A stretch of DNA of 64,000 nucleotides, taken from CBDCBA01 sp965214125. Its GTDB lineage: Bacteria; Planctomycetota; Phycisphaerae; Tepidisphaerales; Tepidisphaeraceae. The first letter of the stretch is position 1. Each line of letters opens with the position of its first letter. The stretch is from positions 124,001-188,000 of the forward strand of contig CBDCBA010000027.1 in NCBI GenBank assembly GCA_965214125.1, in the 5' to 3' direction. The notes below the pieces were generated by a model. That model saw nothing but the letters and a program-made list of their open reading frames with translations. It searched no databases and had not been told where the DNA came from. Below, in pieces: positions 8,390-17,148 of the stretch. A program made the position numbers and the translations under genes.

Positions 8390-9360
8390 CTCACCACGTT
8401 TTGCGGCTTGCCGTTGAGGAAGGCCTTGATGTTGCCGGCGGCGATGTCGATCAGGCGGCGCCGGGCGGCGGTGGTGGCCCAGGCGACGTGGGGGGTGATG
8501 CGGCAGTTCTTCGCCGAAAGCAGCGGGTTGTCCGAGGCCGGCGGCTCGGCCGAGAGCACGTCGACCGCCGCGGCGGCAAGGCGGCCGGCATTCAACGCGT
8601 CGGCGACAGCGCCCTCATCCAGAAGCGGGCCGCGGCCGGTGTTGATGAGCAATACGGACGGCTTCATCTTCGCGATCGCGCCGGCGCCGATCAGCCCCTT
8701 CGTCTCCGGCGTGAGCGGGCAGTGCAGGCTGAGCACGTCGCTGTGCCGCAGAACATCGTCGAGCCCGACGAGTTCCACACGAAGGTCGGCAGCGGAGTCG
8801 CGGTGCTTGTTCGGGTGGGCCGTGTGCGCGAGCACTGTCATCCCGAACGCCCGCGCCCGGCGGCAGAAGGCCTTGCCGATGGCGCCGAAGCCAATCACGC
8901 CGCACGTCAGGCCGTCGAGCTCGACCAGCGAATCGTCGAAGTAGCAGAAATCAGCAGACCTCGGCCAGCGCCGGGCCGAGTCCGCGGCGAGGTGGCCCAC
9001 GTGGTTCGTCAGGTCGAGCAGGAGCGCAAAGGCGTGCTGCGCCGTCGACTCCGTCCCGTAGGCGGGGATGTTCGTGACGGTGACGTTCGCCCGCCGCGCC
9101 GCGTCGAGGTCGACGATGTTGAAGCCCGTCGCGAGCACGCCGACGTACCGCAGCGCCGGCAGGCGTGCGAGCGTGTCGGCGTCCAGCGGCACCTTGTTCG
9201 ACAGCACGATCTCCGCCGCGTTGCAGCGATCGACGACTTCGTCGCGCGGCGTGCGCGGGTGGACGGTGCAGGTGCCGAGCCGTTCGATCGGCGACCAATC
9301 AAGGTCGCCGGGGTTCGCGGCGTGGGCGTCGAGAATTACGATCTTCGGCTGGTCGGACAC
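8386..9360 (-). CDS. D-2-hydroxyacid dehydrogenase
   Basis: 324 residues with a GTG start (9360). The Rossmann motif GVIGFGAIGKAF is followed by the family signatures LHCPLTPETKGLIG and LLINTGRGPLLDE, and the catalytic His lies in RITPHVAWAT. The region ILSNKVPLDADTL resembles hydroxypyruvate/glycerate dehydrogenases, so reduction of hydroxypyruvate or glyoxylate is likely; specificity cannot be read from sequence. TAACGT is 6 nt upstream of the start. It converges on gatB with a 4-bp overlap. Confidence 0.88.
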   Translation of the reverse strand: MSDQPKIVILDAHAANPGDLDWSPIERLGTCTVHPRTPRDEVVDRCNAAEIVLSNKVPLDADTLARLPALRYVGVLATGFNIVDLDAARRANVTVTNIPAYGTESTAQHAFALLLDLTNHVGHLAADSARRWPRSADFCYFDDSLVELDGLTCGVIGFGAIGKAFCRRARAFGMTVLAHTAHPNKHRDSAADLRVELVGLDDVLRHSDVLSLHCPLTPETKGLIGAGAIAKMKPSVLLINTGRGPLLDEGAVADALNAGRLAAAAVDVLSAEPPASDNPLLSAKNCRITPHVAWATTAARRRLIDIAAGNIKAFLNGKPQNVVS

Positions 9361-9366
9361 GTTTGC

Positions 9367-9372
9367 ACGTTA
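9367..9372 (-). promoter_or_regulatory. Putative leaderless -10 (TAACGT)
   Basis: TAACGT on the minus strand, 6 nt before GTG 9360. The spacing supports this GTG as the true start. Confidence 0.5.
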
Positions 9373-10005
9373 CGACCGCCACCGCGCCGCCGCCGCGCAC
9401 GTGCCGCGGCGGCAACGCGATGCGGGCGCCCGCCCGATCTGCTCCGCGAGTTGGTCCGCTCGCGCGACGGAGAGACCGGGCCGAAGCGCCAGCTCAAATC
9501 GCACGGCCGCGGGGGCTTGATCGTCTATCTCGTGCTCGTGCAGGCGGCGGAGGTCGACCTGAAGCATGTGCCCACCGGTGCGCAGCGCGTCGACGTACTG
9601 ATAGACGAGCCCGGCCGTGGGCGCCGAGCCCTCGATCAGCAGCACGCCGGCCGCGTCGGCGTCGGGGCGGCACCCGTCGAGCGTCACGCCCATCGGCTGC
9701 TGACAGCGAACGCCGTGCGCCAACTCGTGGACGGCGGCAACCCACTCGGGGGCGGACTCCTCGACTGGCATGAGTTGCTGTCGCACCTGCTCCTGCACCG
9801 CCGCGACCATTGCCGCCCGCGCGCGGCCGACCGTGTCGGCGGCGATGCACATGCCCGCGGCAGACACCAAGGCGGCGGCAAGCAACAGGCGGTCCACGCG
9901 ACGCCGGCGACGACGCCGGGCGTGGCCCGCGGGAAGGAAGTCCAACGCGGCTTCGGCGGCGGTCTGGTGGTGGTGGTGCGGGTGTTGGTGCGGGCGCGCT
10001 GGCAT
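9370..10005 (-). CDS. PilN-like membrane protein with His-rich N-terminus
   Basis: 211 residues. The first 14 residues are His-rich (HQHPHHHHQ). LDFLPAGHARRRRRRR at residues 21-36 matches the layout of the PilN docking motif (INLLP followed by a basic stretch), which binds the groove of PilM. One transmembrane helix follows (about residues 40-60, LLLAAALVSAAGMCIAADTV), then a periplasmic alpha/beta region. PilN helps anchor the type IV pilus or type II secretion platform. The neighbour upstream is the PilM-like gene, 16 bp away. A GGAG lies 8 nt before ATG 10005. The C-terminus is unusually Arg/Ala-rich. Assignment rests on context plus the motif. Confidence 0.6.
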   Translation of the reverse strand: MPARPHQHPHHHHQTAAEAALDFLPAGHARRRRRRRVDRLLLAAALVSAAGMCIAADTVGRARAAMVAAVQEQVRQQLMPVEESAPEWVAAVHELAHGVRCQQPMGVTLDGCRPDADAAGVLLIEGSAPTAGLVYQYVDALRTGGHMLQVDLRRLHEHEIDDQAPAAVRFELALRPGLSVARADQLAEQIGRAPASRCRRGTCAAAARWRS

Positions 10006-10021
10006 GGGGACGACTCCAGGG

Positions 10022-11257
10022 TCAGGCCGCCTTCGACGCGGCGGCGGCGGACGGCATGGCGAGACCGCACGCGGCCGTCCACTCGGGGCGCGGGCGATCG
10101 AGGTGAAAGGGTGCGGGCGTGTTTGCACCGCGTAGTCGCGTCACCGTTTCGCCCACCTGCGCCGGCAGCCCGACGGTCGACGCGATGTGGCGGCAGAGCC
10201 GGCGATTGTTCGCCTCGCCGCCGATGAACAGCAGGCGGGTCGGCGCGGCATCACGATTGAGCCCTCGCGCGTCCTGGCGGCAGAACGCGGCGACCGCAGC
10301 GGCCAAACCCTCCGCGATGCCACGCGACGCCTCCCACACCCGTTCGCCCGTTGCCGCGTCGATGAGCGTGCCGTCCGCGCGGCAATGGGCGGCGCGGATC
10401 ATCGACTCGCTCATGGCCGATCCCGCTCGACCTTCGCCGTCGGTCACGCGCTGATCCTCGCGTCGAAACAGCGAGCCGGCGCGGGGCCGGGCGGGGTCGG
10501 TCAAATCGCCCAGCGCTTCGTGCTCGGCTTCGGCGAGGCGGCGACGCAGCATGTTGGCCTCCCCCGCGCTCATCGACAGCGCAGCAGCCGCGGCCTGGTC
10601 GAGCGATGCGCCGCCCTGCTCGTGCTGTTCCACGCGGAGCAGCCGGCCGCGACGCAGCACGAACATCCGCGTCGCGTGCGTTCCCAAGTCAATCACGGCG
10701 TCGCAGGCGGTGACGTCCTCGCGTCGCCGGTAGAGGCGGTCGAATGCCGCCGCGGCCGCGAGCACGCCCGTCGTCAACGCCAACGGCTGCCGGCTCGTGC
10801 GGTCGAGGGCGTGAAGGATCGCCTCCAGCCACTCGCGACGCACCCGCGCCACGATGACCCGTCGGTCGCTCGCGGTGCGGCTGGCCTCGAAGAACCGCAA
10901 TGTCTCGTCGCCCGATGGCCCACCCAGGGCTTCGACGACGGCCGCCTCGGTGAGCGGCTCCTTCGGCGAAAGCGACAGCGTCTGCCATCGCACCTGCGCC
11001 GCGGGCAGCGACACGCGGATGCCGCGCCCCGCGAAGCCGTGGCGATGCCAAGCGTCGGCGATGATCCGCCGCACGAGGCGACCGAACGCCGTGGGTGTGT
11101 CCCAGTCGGCGGCATCGACCGCGACCGCCGCCGCGGCGGTCAGCACCGGGCCTTGCGGTGTCTCACGCAGTTGCGCCATGCGAAGCTGGTGATCACCAAG
11201 CTCCACGCCGACAGGCGAGACTGGGCCGGAGAGCATCTTGTTTGGAACGGCGGGCAT
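10022..11257 (-). CDS. pilM: PilM-like actin-fold protein
   Basis: 411 residues. It has actin/FtsA-superfamily features: an N-terminal VGVELGDHQLRMAQL phosphate-1-like strand, a central AVIDLGTHATRMFVLRRG and a C-terminal LLFIGGEANNRRLC adenosine-type motif. In PilM these bind ATP while the protein sits under the inner membrane and binds PilN. ATG 11257 is preceded by GGCGGGAG (Shine-Dalgarno). An insert at about residues 265-310 is rich in Arg and acidic residues. The next gene is PilN-like, but no PilO, PilP, PilQ, PilB or PilC is in the window. Another actin-like ATPase role is possible. Confidence 0.75.
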   Translation of the reverse strand: MPAVPNKMLSGPVSPVGVELGDHQLRMAQLRETPQGPVLTAAAAVAVDAADWDTPTAFGRLVRRIIADAWHRHGFAGRGIRVSLPAAQVRWQTLSLSPKEPLTEAAVVEALGGPSGDETLRFFEASRTASDRRVIVARVRREWLEAILHALDRTSRQPLALTTGVLAAAAAFDRLYRRREDVTACDAVIDLGTHATRMFVLRRGRLLRVEQHEQGGASLDQAAAAALSMSAGEANMLRRRLAEAEHEALGDLTDPARPRAGSLFRREDQRVTDGEGRAGSAMSESMIRAAHCRADGTLIDAATGERVWEASRGIAEGLAAAVAAFCRQDARGLNRDAAPTRLLFIGGEANNRRLCRHIASTVGLPAQVGETVTRLRGANTPAPFHLDRPRPEWTAACGLAMPSAAAASKAA

Positions 11258-11380
11258 GGGCGACTCCCGCCGAACAGAGCGGGCCTCACCACCGATGTAC
11301 GATGTCCGCTCGACCAATGCCTGCCCGTCCACCCGCCCGATTTCGGGGAGCAAACACCCGACGCTGAAGATTAAATCGCT

Positions 11381-11478
11381 TTAGCCGCCCCGCCTCGCGG
11401 GGCGCTCAGTGGCCACAGAAGCGCCCCGCGAGGCGGGGCGGCTAACGAACACTCGCAATCGTCCCTCACGTTTTCAGT
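11381..11478. repeat. Paired stem-loop element, copy A
   Basis: A perfect 26-bp inverted repeat (arms 11381-11406 and 11420-11445, 13-nt loop). Each arm is itself a hairpin (GCCCCGC ctc GCGGGGC). The right flank to about 11478, read on the minus strand (ACTGAAAACG...TTCGTTAGCC), matches both flanks of the element at 31411-31551 at most positions. It lies between pilM and hemW and could terminate both transcripts or be a REP/BIME-type mobile repeat. Confidence 0.8.
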
Positions 11479-12784
11479 CAACGTTGTCGGCGGTCAGGAG
11501 CCGTGATGCGACGGCGTCCGCGACGGGCAACGCTCGATCCGTCAGCGTGAGCCGGCCGGCACCCTCGGCGAGCCAGCCGGCTGCGACGAGTTCTCGGACC
11601 TCCTGCGCGAGAGCGATTGCCGGCTCGACCCCAAGCGCGTCGGCCGCGACGGCGAGGTTGACGCCCTCGGTCATCCGCAAACCGAGCCAAAGCCGCTCGC
11701 GCAGCCGGGCGGCGGGATCAAGGCGCTCCACCTCGATCGCCGCCCCGGCGTCGGCGTCGATCGCCCGTTCCCATTGACCCAGGTGCGGCGCGTTTCGCCA
11801 CCGCACCCCGCCGACGTGGCTGGCCGCCGACGGGCCCAGCCCGATGTAGCCGTGGCCGCGCCAGTAACCGAGGTTGTGCTCCGACTCGAAGCCCGGCCGC
11901 GCGTAGTTGCTGATCTCGTACGCTCGCAGGCCGGCGGCGGGGAGTCGTTCGCGGACGTGGCGAAACAGCCGCACCTCGTGGTCGTCGCTGGCGGCATCGA
12001 CCCGCCCCAGCCGCCGCCGCACCGCCAGCGGCGTGTTCGGTTCGTACGTCAGGCCGTAGCAGCTCAAATGCTCCACTTCCGTCGCCAACGCCGCGGCAAG
12101 CGAGGCCTCCCATGTCTCAATCGTCTGGCCGGGGATCGCGTAGATCAGGTCCAGGCTTTGCCGCTCGATGCCCGCCCGCCTCGCCAGTTCGACGGCCTTG
12201 GGCACGTCGGCAGGATCGTGATCTCGTTCGAGCACGCGCAGCGCCCGCGGATCGAACGACTGCGCCCCAAAGCTGACGCGGTTGACGCCGTGATCCCGCA
12301 TCGATTGCAAATCGTCCAAGTCGGCCGTGGCGGGATTGACCTCGACGGTGAACTCGCGGACTGCTTTAAGGCCGAGCACCTCTGCCAGCCCCGTAAGCAG
12401 CCGGGCCATCTCGACGCGCGGAAGCAGCGAGGGCGTTCCGCCGCCGATGAACACGGTACCGAGCCGAAGTGTCGCCGCGTCGGGCCAGCGGGCGGCTTCG
12501 GTCAGCACGCGATCGACGAAGGCCGCCATCCGATCGTCCGACTGCCGCGTGATGCTGTAAAAGTCGCAGTAATGGCACTTGTGCGCGCAAAACGGCACGT
12601 GGACGTAGAGGCCGCAAACGGCTTCCCGCGGCAGGTTCGGCGGCAGGCGCTCGATTAATGCGGGATCGGGCGTCGCGATGAGTGGGAGCGAGGTGGACAC
12701 GGTGGGCCAAGGCGAATCTGAGCGAAAGCGACCGTCGCTTGACCATTGCTTGGCCTGCCGGCTTTGCCCAAAGCAACGCGACAT
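11474..12784 (-). CDS. hemW: HemW-type radical SAM protein (coproporphyrinogen III oxidase family)
   Basis: 436 residues from ATG 12784; GTG 12700 (408 residues) is a possible alternative nearer the family length, and neither has a clear ribosome site. The radical-SAM cluster motif CAHKCHYC in GLYVHVPFCAHKCHYCDFYS has the HemW spacing (Cx3Cx2C), followed by GGGTPSLLP, the VEVNP strand, GVNRVSFGAQSF and EHLSCYGLTYEPNTPL. The extended C-terminus carries the HemW HTH-like domain (ERLWLGLRMTEGVNL). HemW members are heme chaperones rather than the true oxygen-independent oxidase HemN, so heme delivery is the more likely role. Confidence 0.88.
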   Translation of the reverse strand: MSRCFGQSRQAKQWSSDGRFRSDSPWPTVSTSLPLIATPDPALIERLPPNLPREAVCGLYVHVPFCAHKCHYCDFYSITRQSDDRMAAFVDRVLTEAARWPDAATLRLGTVFIGGGTPSLLPRVEMARLLTGLAEVLGLKAVREFTVEVNPATADLDDLQSMRDHGVNRVSFGAQSFDPRALRVLERDHDPADVPKAVELARRAGIERQSLDLIYAIPGQTIETWEASLAAALATEVEHLSCYGLTYEPNTPLAVRRRLGRVDAASDDHEVRLFRHVRERLPAAGLRAYEISNYARPGFESEHNLGYWRGHGYIGLGPSAASHVGGVRWRNAPHLGQWERAIDADAGAAIEVERLDPAARLRERLWLGLRMTEGVNLAVAADALGVEPAIALAQEVRELVAAGWLAEGAGRLTLTDRALPVADAVASRLLTADNVD

Positions 12785-12925
12785 GATACGGTGCGCCCGA
12801 AGCCCGACGGTCGGCCCGCTCGGGTGTCCGGTGACAGGAGGTTGAGAGTGGCATTCGTCCGCGGCGTTCAACGTGTTGGGGCCGCGAAGCGCGGAGGATT
12901 TCGAGCCATTCTGTCGGGAGCTGTC

Positions 12926-13462
12926 ATGCTGGGCCAAGACCACTCCATTACCGCCACCCCCGACTCCGCCAAGGAGTTGGGCCCGATCGAGGATCTGGCG
13001 CTGGTCCTGCTGCGCGAGGGGGAGGATCGCCGCCGGTTCCCGCTCGCTTCGGGCACACCTGGGTGCGAGTCGATCATCGGTCGACGCGAGGACTGCGACC
13101 TGCGCATCCCGCTCGGCGACGTCAGCCGCAAGCATTGCTCGATCCTGCTCACCGACGACGGCGGACTGCGGCTTCAGGATCTGGGCAGCAGCAACGGCAC
13201 CTACGTCAACGGCCGGCGCGTCCAGGAATCACCGATCCTGCCGGGCGACGTGATTCAGATTGGGTCGCTGAAGTTTCTCGTGCAGGTCAATCACGAGCCG
13301 CCGGAGCCGGACGCCATCCCGTCGCGACGCAGCGTGGCCGCCGATGACGATGTCGGGCAGGCCCCGCACTTGAACCCGACGAGCACGATGGACGCCGCCG
13401 ACGGTGGCCTCGACCCCTCCGACGCCGCCCGCCACTTCGACGAACTGCTTGGGGACGACTAA
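12926..13462 (+). CDS. FHA-domain protein
   Basis: 178 residues from ATG 12926 (GGGAG 5 nt upstream). An in-frame GTG at 12848 has a perfect AGGAGG 6 nt upstream and would add 26 residues, so the start is uncertain. The FHA domain (about residues 45-115) shows the phosphothreonine-binding signature: GRREDCDLRIP, VSRKHCSI and LGSSNGTYVNGRRV. The acidic C-terminus has no known domain. FHA proteins bind phosphothreonine partners of Ser/Thr kinases; no kinase is in this window. Probably cytoplasmic. Confidence 0.9.
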   Translation: MLGQDHSITATPDSAKELGPIEDLALVLLREGEDRRRFPLASGTPGCESIIGRREDCDLRIPLGDVSRKHCSILLTDDGGLRLQDLGSSNGTYVNGRRVQESPILPGDVIQIGSLKFLVQVNHEPPEPDAIPSRRSVAADDDVGQAPHLNPTSTMDAADGGLDPSDAARHFDELLGDD

Positions 13463-13486
13463 CACTCGGCCGCATGTTCCGCGATA

Positions 13487-13987
13487 TCAGCGGAAGTTGT
13501 TGAACTGCAACGGCACGTCCTCCGGCCCGTTCTGCTTCAGATCGGCGATCACGGCCTGGAGCTCGTCTTTCTTGTTGCCCGTGACGCGGACCGTCTCCCC
13601 CTGCACGCTGGCGTTGACCTTCAGCTTGAGGGCCTTGATCTGCTTGGTGATCTTCTTGGCGGTGTCGCGGTCGATGCCGTTCTTCCACTTCACCTCCTGC
13701 CGCAGCGTGCCGGCGGAGGCCTTCTCGGGCTCCTGCGGGTCCATCACCTTCGGCTCCACGCCGCGCTTGATGAACTTCTCGATCAGCACCCGCCGCACCG
13801 CCTCGAGCTGCGCCTCGTGATCGCCGGTGAGCGTCATCGGCTCCTCGCGCTTCTCGTATTCGACGCTCGCGCTGGTGCCTTTGAAGTCGTAGCGCGTCGT
13901 GATCTCGCGCTGCGCCTGATCCACGGCGTTGGAAACCTCCTGCCAGTCGATCTCGCTGACGACGTCGAATGAAAACTTGTCGGCCAT
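13487..13987 (-). CDS. YajQ family protein
   Basis: 166 residues, the normal family length. Begins DKFSFDVVSEIDWQEVSNAV and contains the conserved TTRYDFKG, RGVEPKVMDP, KNGIDRDTAKKI and AVIADLKQNG. YajQ proteins bind nucleotides, and some bind cyclic-di-GMP and act as transcriptional co-regulators. TACCAT lies 6 nt before ATG 13987. Confidence 0.95.
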   Translation of the reverse strand: MADKFSFDVVSEIDWQEVSNAVDQAQREITTRYDFKGTSASVEYEKREEPMTLTGDHEAQLEAVRRVLIEKFIKRGVEPKVMDPQEPEKASAGTLRQEVKWKNGIDRDTAKKITKQIKALKLKVNASVQGETVRVTGNKKDELQAVIADLKQNGPEDVPLQFNNFR

Positions 13988-13993
13988 GAGTCG

Positions 13994-13999
13994 ATGGTA
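13994..13999 (-). promoter_or_regulatory. Putative leaderless -10 (TACCAT)
   Basis: TACCAT on the minus strand with 6 nt to ATG 13987 (yajQ-like). Confidence 0.5.
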
Positions 14000-14034
14000 T
14001 TGCCGTCGGCCCCACCGTTGTCGACAATGGCGCG

Positions 14035-14703
14035 GTGACCAAATCGTCTCAATCGCCGAAACCGTTCCGTACGGGCGTGCTGTTCCGCGTGCTAAGGATC
14101 GCCAGCGTGGCGAGCCTCGTGCTCGTCGTGTTGCTCTCGGCCGCTTGGTTTCGCAGTACGGGGGTGCGCGATTGGATTGATCTCTACCGCGGCGGATACG
14201 TGACCAGCGAGAGCGGCCACGTCGCCTTCTGGAGCAACGGCCGCCTGCCGACCGGGCTGCGCAAGGCCTCTGCGGATGTGGTCATTCCCGGCAAGTTCAT
14301 CGACGCCGAGCTGCAACGCACGTCGCGGCCCGGCTTCTGGCGTGACCAAGGCTTCGGGTTTCACAACTTCGGCTTTACCGAGACGTACCTCCCCTCCGCC
14401 GGCGGCATGATGCCGCCGCCGAAGGTTGTGCCGGTCTTCCTGGTCGTGGTCCCGTACTGGCCTCCGATCGCCCTGCTCTCGCTCGTGGGCGTGGCGACCT
14501 GGCGCGGCTCGGGCTGGCGTCTGCGCGTGCTCCGCCGCCGCGCCGGGCTCTGCCTCGCGTGCGGCTACGACCTGCGCGAGTCGCCCGAGCGCTGCCCCGA
14601 ATGCGGCGAGGCGAAGCCATCACTTCTGGTCCGCCTGCTGATGCTCATTCGCACGCCAGTCGACGCGGCCCGGCTGCCATCCGCCGCTCCATCCAATGGT
14701 TGA
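14035..14703 (+). CDS. Membrane protein with C-terminal zinc ribbon
   Basis: 222 residues, GTG start with GACAAT 6 nt upstream. Two transmembrane helices (about residues 18-40 and 130-155) flank an extracytoplasmic part. After the second helix comes a cytoplasmic zinc ribbon, CLACGYDLRESPERCPECG (four Cys), a C-terminal module I know mainly from planctomycetes, where its function is unknown. The last ~20 codons overlap the convergent alpha/beta hydrolase by 59 bp. Confidence 0.75.
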   Translation: MTKSSQSPKPFRTGVLFRVLRIASVASLVLVVLLSAAWFRSTGVRDWIDLYRGGYVTSESGHVAFWSNGRLPTGLRKASADVVIPGKFIDAELQRTSRPGFWRDQGFGFHNFGFTETYLPSAGGMMPPPKVVPVFLVVVPYWPPIALLSLVGVATWRGSGWRLRVLRRRAGLCLACGYDLRESPERCPECGEAKPSLLVRLLMLIRTPVDAARLPSAAPSNG

Positions 14704-15370
14704 CGATCGCCTCGTGCGTCAGGTGGATCAGGTGCCGGCCGTCGGGGATCGTCAGGTCGGTGCCGGGGCGCATGCGTTGCTCGCGGATCGGGATGATTCG
14801 ATCCTTTCGGCCGTGGGCGTGGTAGGTCGGCACGCGCGAAGCCGCCCCCGGCTGCCACTGGCGGATGCCGTTGGCGGCCCACTTCATCAGGTCGGTGTCG
14901 GCGCGGAACCAGACGTCGCGCATCGTCGCCTCGCCCCGCCGATCCAGTCCTTCGGTGAAGCCAACCGTCGCGGGAACGAGCTTGTTCAGGCACCCCTTTG
15001 CGAGCCCTTTCGGAATCCCCTGGCCGAGCTTGCACGCGAGCCGGCAGGGGCCGCTCACCTGGCTGCGTTCGGTGCAGCTTCCGATGAGGAAGAGCCCGAG
15101 CACGTCGCCGCCGCGCGATTCGGCGACCTCGGCGGCGACCATGCCGCCGAAGCTGATGCCGCCGACCCAGTACGGCGGCTCGAGGCCGGGCAGGTCGTGG
15201 AGCGTCTCGGCGAGACGTCGGCCGTAGGAGTCGATTGTCTCGCGGCCGTGGAGTGGGTCGATCCACGGCGGGATGAACAGGCGCTCGCCAAAGTGCCGCC
15301 GCTGGCCTTGGTAGATCCCCGCGTCGGCGCCGAGGCCGGGGATGAGCACGAGTGTCGGGCGGCTGGCCAT
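14645..15370 (-). CDS. Alpha/beta hydrolase
   Basis: 241 residues, no signal peptide. The N-terminal strand LVLIPGLGAD with the oxyanion region is followed by the nucleophile elbow GGISFGGM (Ser), and a late PDGRHLIHLTH supplies the candidate catalytic His (HLIHL) after PTYHAHGRKDRIIP, which carries the acid. Esterase or lipase-like; substrate unknown. TAGCGT lies 6 nt before ATG 15370. Its 3' end overlaps the convergent zinc-ribbon gene by 59 bp. It shares a 58-bp divergent spacer with the MscS gene. Confidence 0.8.
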   Translation of the reverse strand: MASRPTLVLIPGLGADAGIYQGQRRHFGERLFIPPWIDPLHGRETIDSYGRRLAETLHDLPGLEPPYWVGGISFGGMVAAEVAESRGGDVLGLFLIGSCTERSQVSGPCRLACKLGQGIPKGLAKGCLNKLVPATVGFTEGLDRRGEATMRDVWFRADTDLMKWAANGIRQWQPGAASRVPTYHAHGRKDRIIPIREQRMRPGTDLTIPDGRHLIHLTHEAIVNHWMERRMAAGPRRLACE

Positions 15371-15376
15371 CCGTCC

Positions 15377-15382
15377 ACGCTA
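15377..15382 (-). promoter_or_regulatory. Putative leaderless -10 (TAGCGT)
   Basis: TAGCGT on the minus strand with 6 nt to ATG 15370. The same hexamer occurs at 2046-2051. Confidence 0.5.
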
Positions 15383-15428
15383 CGGCCCGCCGCTTGCCAC
15401 GGGCTGCCGCGGCGGCTACACGAGGGGC

Positions 15429-16376
15429 ATGCAGAGCGGCGACTCCCCGGACGCATCGACCACCCAGCCCGACGCGGGGTTTGGCATCAACGATGCCACC
15501 GCCAGCGAAAGCATTGAGCTGCTGCAAAATCGGCTCTGGACGATGTGGGAGGGGTTGTTGCGCGTGCTGCCGAACCTGGTGATCGCGATCGTCCTGCTGG
15601 TCGTGTTCGCCCTGCTCGCGCGGCTGGCCAAGCGGGTCGCCTCCTCGCTCGCCAAGCGCGCGCGCCTGCGGCCGAGCCTGATCGACCTGATCGGCCAGCT
15701 CGTTTACCTGCTGATGTACGTCATCGGCATCCTCGTGGCGCTGACGGTCATCTTTCCGAGCATCACGCCCGCCAGCCTCATCGCCGGCCTCGGCCTCACC
15801 AGCCTGGCGCTCGGCTTCGCCTTCAAGGACATCGTCGAGAACTTCATCGCTGGCGTGCTGATCCTCTGGCGGTTTCCGATCGAGATCGGCGACTACATCG
15901 AGGTCGACACAATCGTCGGCAAGGTCGAGCGCATCAACATCCGCATGACCGAGCTACGCCAGGTCGACGGCGACCTCGTGCTGATCCCCAACGCCAAGCT
16001 CTTTACGGAGCCGGTCACGAACTACACGAACTGGCAGGACAAGCGCGTGACCGTCATCTGCGGCGTCGCCTACGGCGAGGACGTGGGCGAGGCCCGGCGG
16101 GTGATCCAGGAGGCCGTCAAGGCGTGCGAAACCGTCCGCCGCTCCGCCGCCCGCCCGGTTCAGATTTTCGCCCAGGAGTTCGCCGACAGCAGCATCAACT
16201 TCGAGGTCACGTGGTGGACCGGCAGCAAGCCGGTGGAGATTCGCAAGAGCAAGGACGAGGTCGTCGAGGCCGTCAAGGTCGCGCTGGACAATGCCGGCAT
16301 CGAGATTCCGTTCCCGTACCGGACGCTGACGTTCAAGGAAGCCCTGCCGATCAGCCGCGAGGGCGAGTCTTCGTAG
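15429..16376 (+). CDS. MscS-family mechanosensitive channel
   Basis: 315 residues, near the size of E. coli MscS. Three transmembrane helices (about residues 38-60, 80-100 and 105-130). The pore helix and family core are clear: GLGLTSLALGFAFKDIVENF, then FPIEIGDYIEV, IRMTELRQVDGDLVLIPN and NYTN, followed by the C-terminal cytoplasmic vestibule. It releases small solutes on hypo-osmotic shock. A TACACG hexamer lies 6 nt before ATG 15429. Its end overlaps the convergent lipoprotein gene by 26 bp. Confidence 0.93.
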   Translation: MQSGDSPDASTTQPDAGFGINDATASESIELLQNRLWTMWEGLLRVLPNLVIAIVLLVVFALLARLAKRVASSLAKRARLRPSLIDLIGQLVYLLMYVIGILVALTVIFPSITPASLIAGLGLTSLALGFAFKDIVENFIAGVLILWRFPIEIGDYIEVDTIVGKVERINIRMTELRQVDGDLVLIPNAKLFTEPVTNYTNWQDKRVTVICGVAYGEDVGEARRVIQEAVKACETVRRSAARPVQIFAQEFADSSINFEVTWWTGSKPVEIRKSKDEVVEAVKVALDNAGIEIPFPYRTLTFKEALPISREGESS

Positions 16377-17100
16377 CCGGCCGCGTCGCGGCGGGGCGAC
16401 GCAGCGTGTAGACGTCGTCCATGCCCTGCCACATCTGCGGGCGGTTCGCCAGATCGAGCATGAACTTGCGGACCGCGTTCCCGTCGCCCGTGAAGGCGAT
16501 GTGCGCCGCGGTTCCGCTTCCGCCGATCAACGGCTCGAGCCGCTTGGTGTGTGGCGGCGGGTCAGGCATCCGGCTCAACCGCTGATACACCTCGTTCGCG
16601 TCAAGCAAGCCGAGCCTGAACTTGAGTTGGTGCGGCGTGGCTTCCACGACTTCGATGAGCATGGTCCAAGACAGGTCATGTCCACGTAACGCTTGTGGGT
16701 TGTGTTGTTCTTCTTCCTCTCCACCGACATCTGTGGCAAACAGCATCCGGCGGCCGTTCCCCGCGTCAAGGAAATCCAAAAACACGTGGCGTTGCTCTGC
16801 GGGCCCGCCTATGCGGAAGCCGCCCGCGTCAGGTCGAACGTTATAGCTTTCGCGAGCCCCCTCCTCATCGACCTCGGTGACGCGGACATGCCAACCATCG
16901 TCTCGGTGCGTCACGGTGTAGGACAGTTCATCACCATCGACCCGCTGACTCCACGCCCCGGCAAACACCGCGGTCACGTCGTCCGGTAGCGCCGCTCGGT
17001 CCTCCGGCCGCACGACCACCTCATCACTCCACACCGTTCCGCACCCGCAAACTAAAGCCAAGCAGGTGAACGCAAAGAGACGAGCTGTGAGAATGCCCAT
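16351..17100 (-). CDS. Hypothetical lipoprotein
   Basis: 249 residues. The signal (FAFTCLALVCGCGTVW) has a lipobox-like end with Cys21 as the likely lipidation site, though the -2 residue is Cys, which is unusual. The rest is beta-rich with no recognised domain; HVFLDFLDAGNGRRMLFATDV and MLIEVVEATPHQLKFRL look like conserved strands. Probably exported and membrane-anchored. TACGCT lies 6 nt before ATG 17100. Divergent from recG with a 60-bp spacer. Confidence 0.6.
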   Translation of the reverse strand: MGILTARLFAFTCLALVCGCGTVWSDEVVVRPEDRAALPDDVTAVFAGAWSQRVDGDELSYTVTHRDDGWHVRVTEVDEEGARESYNVRPDAGGFRIGGPAEQRHVFLDFLDAGNGRRMLFATDVGGEEEEQHNPQALRGHDLSWTMLIEVVEATPHQLKFRLGLLDANEVYQRLSRMPDPPPHTKRLEPLIGGSGTAAHIAFTGDGNAVRKFMLDLANRPQMWQGMDDVYTLRRPAATRPATKTRPRG

Positions 17101-17106
17101 CCGAGT

Positions 17107-17112
17107 AGCGTA
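17107..17112 (-). promoter_or_regulatory. Putative leaderless -10 (TACGCT)
   Basis: TACGCT on the minus strand with 6 nt to ATG 17100. Confidence 0.5.
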
Positions 17113-17148
17113 ACTTCCGCCGCGGGCGGATGCTTGAAACCTCTGAGC

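Noticed and set aside
9370..11257. A type IV pilus operon
   Set aside because: Only PilM- and PilN-like genes are present; no PilO, PilP, PilQ, PilB, PilC or pilin.
17134..17139. TTGAAA as a -35 of recG
   Set aside because: Only 9 nt from the TATATT; the normal spacing is 16-18 nt.
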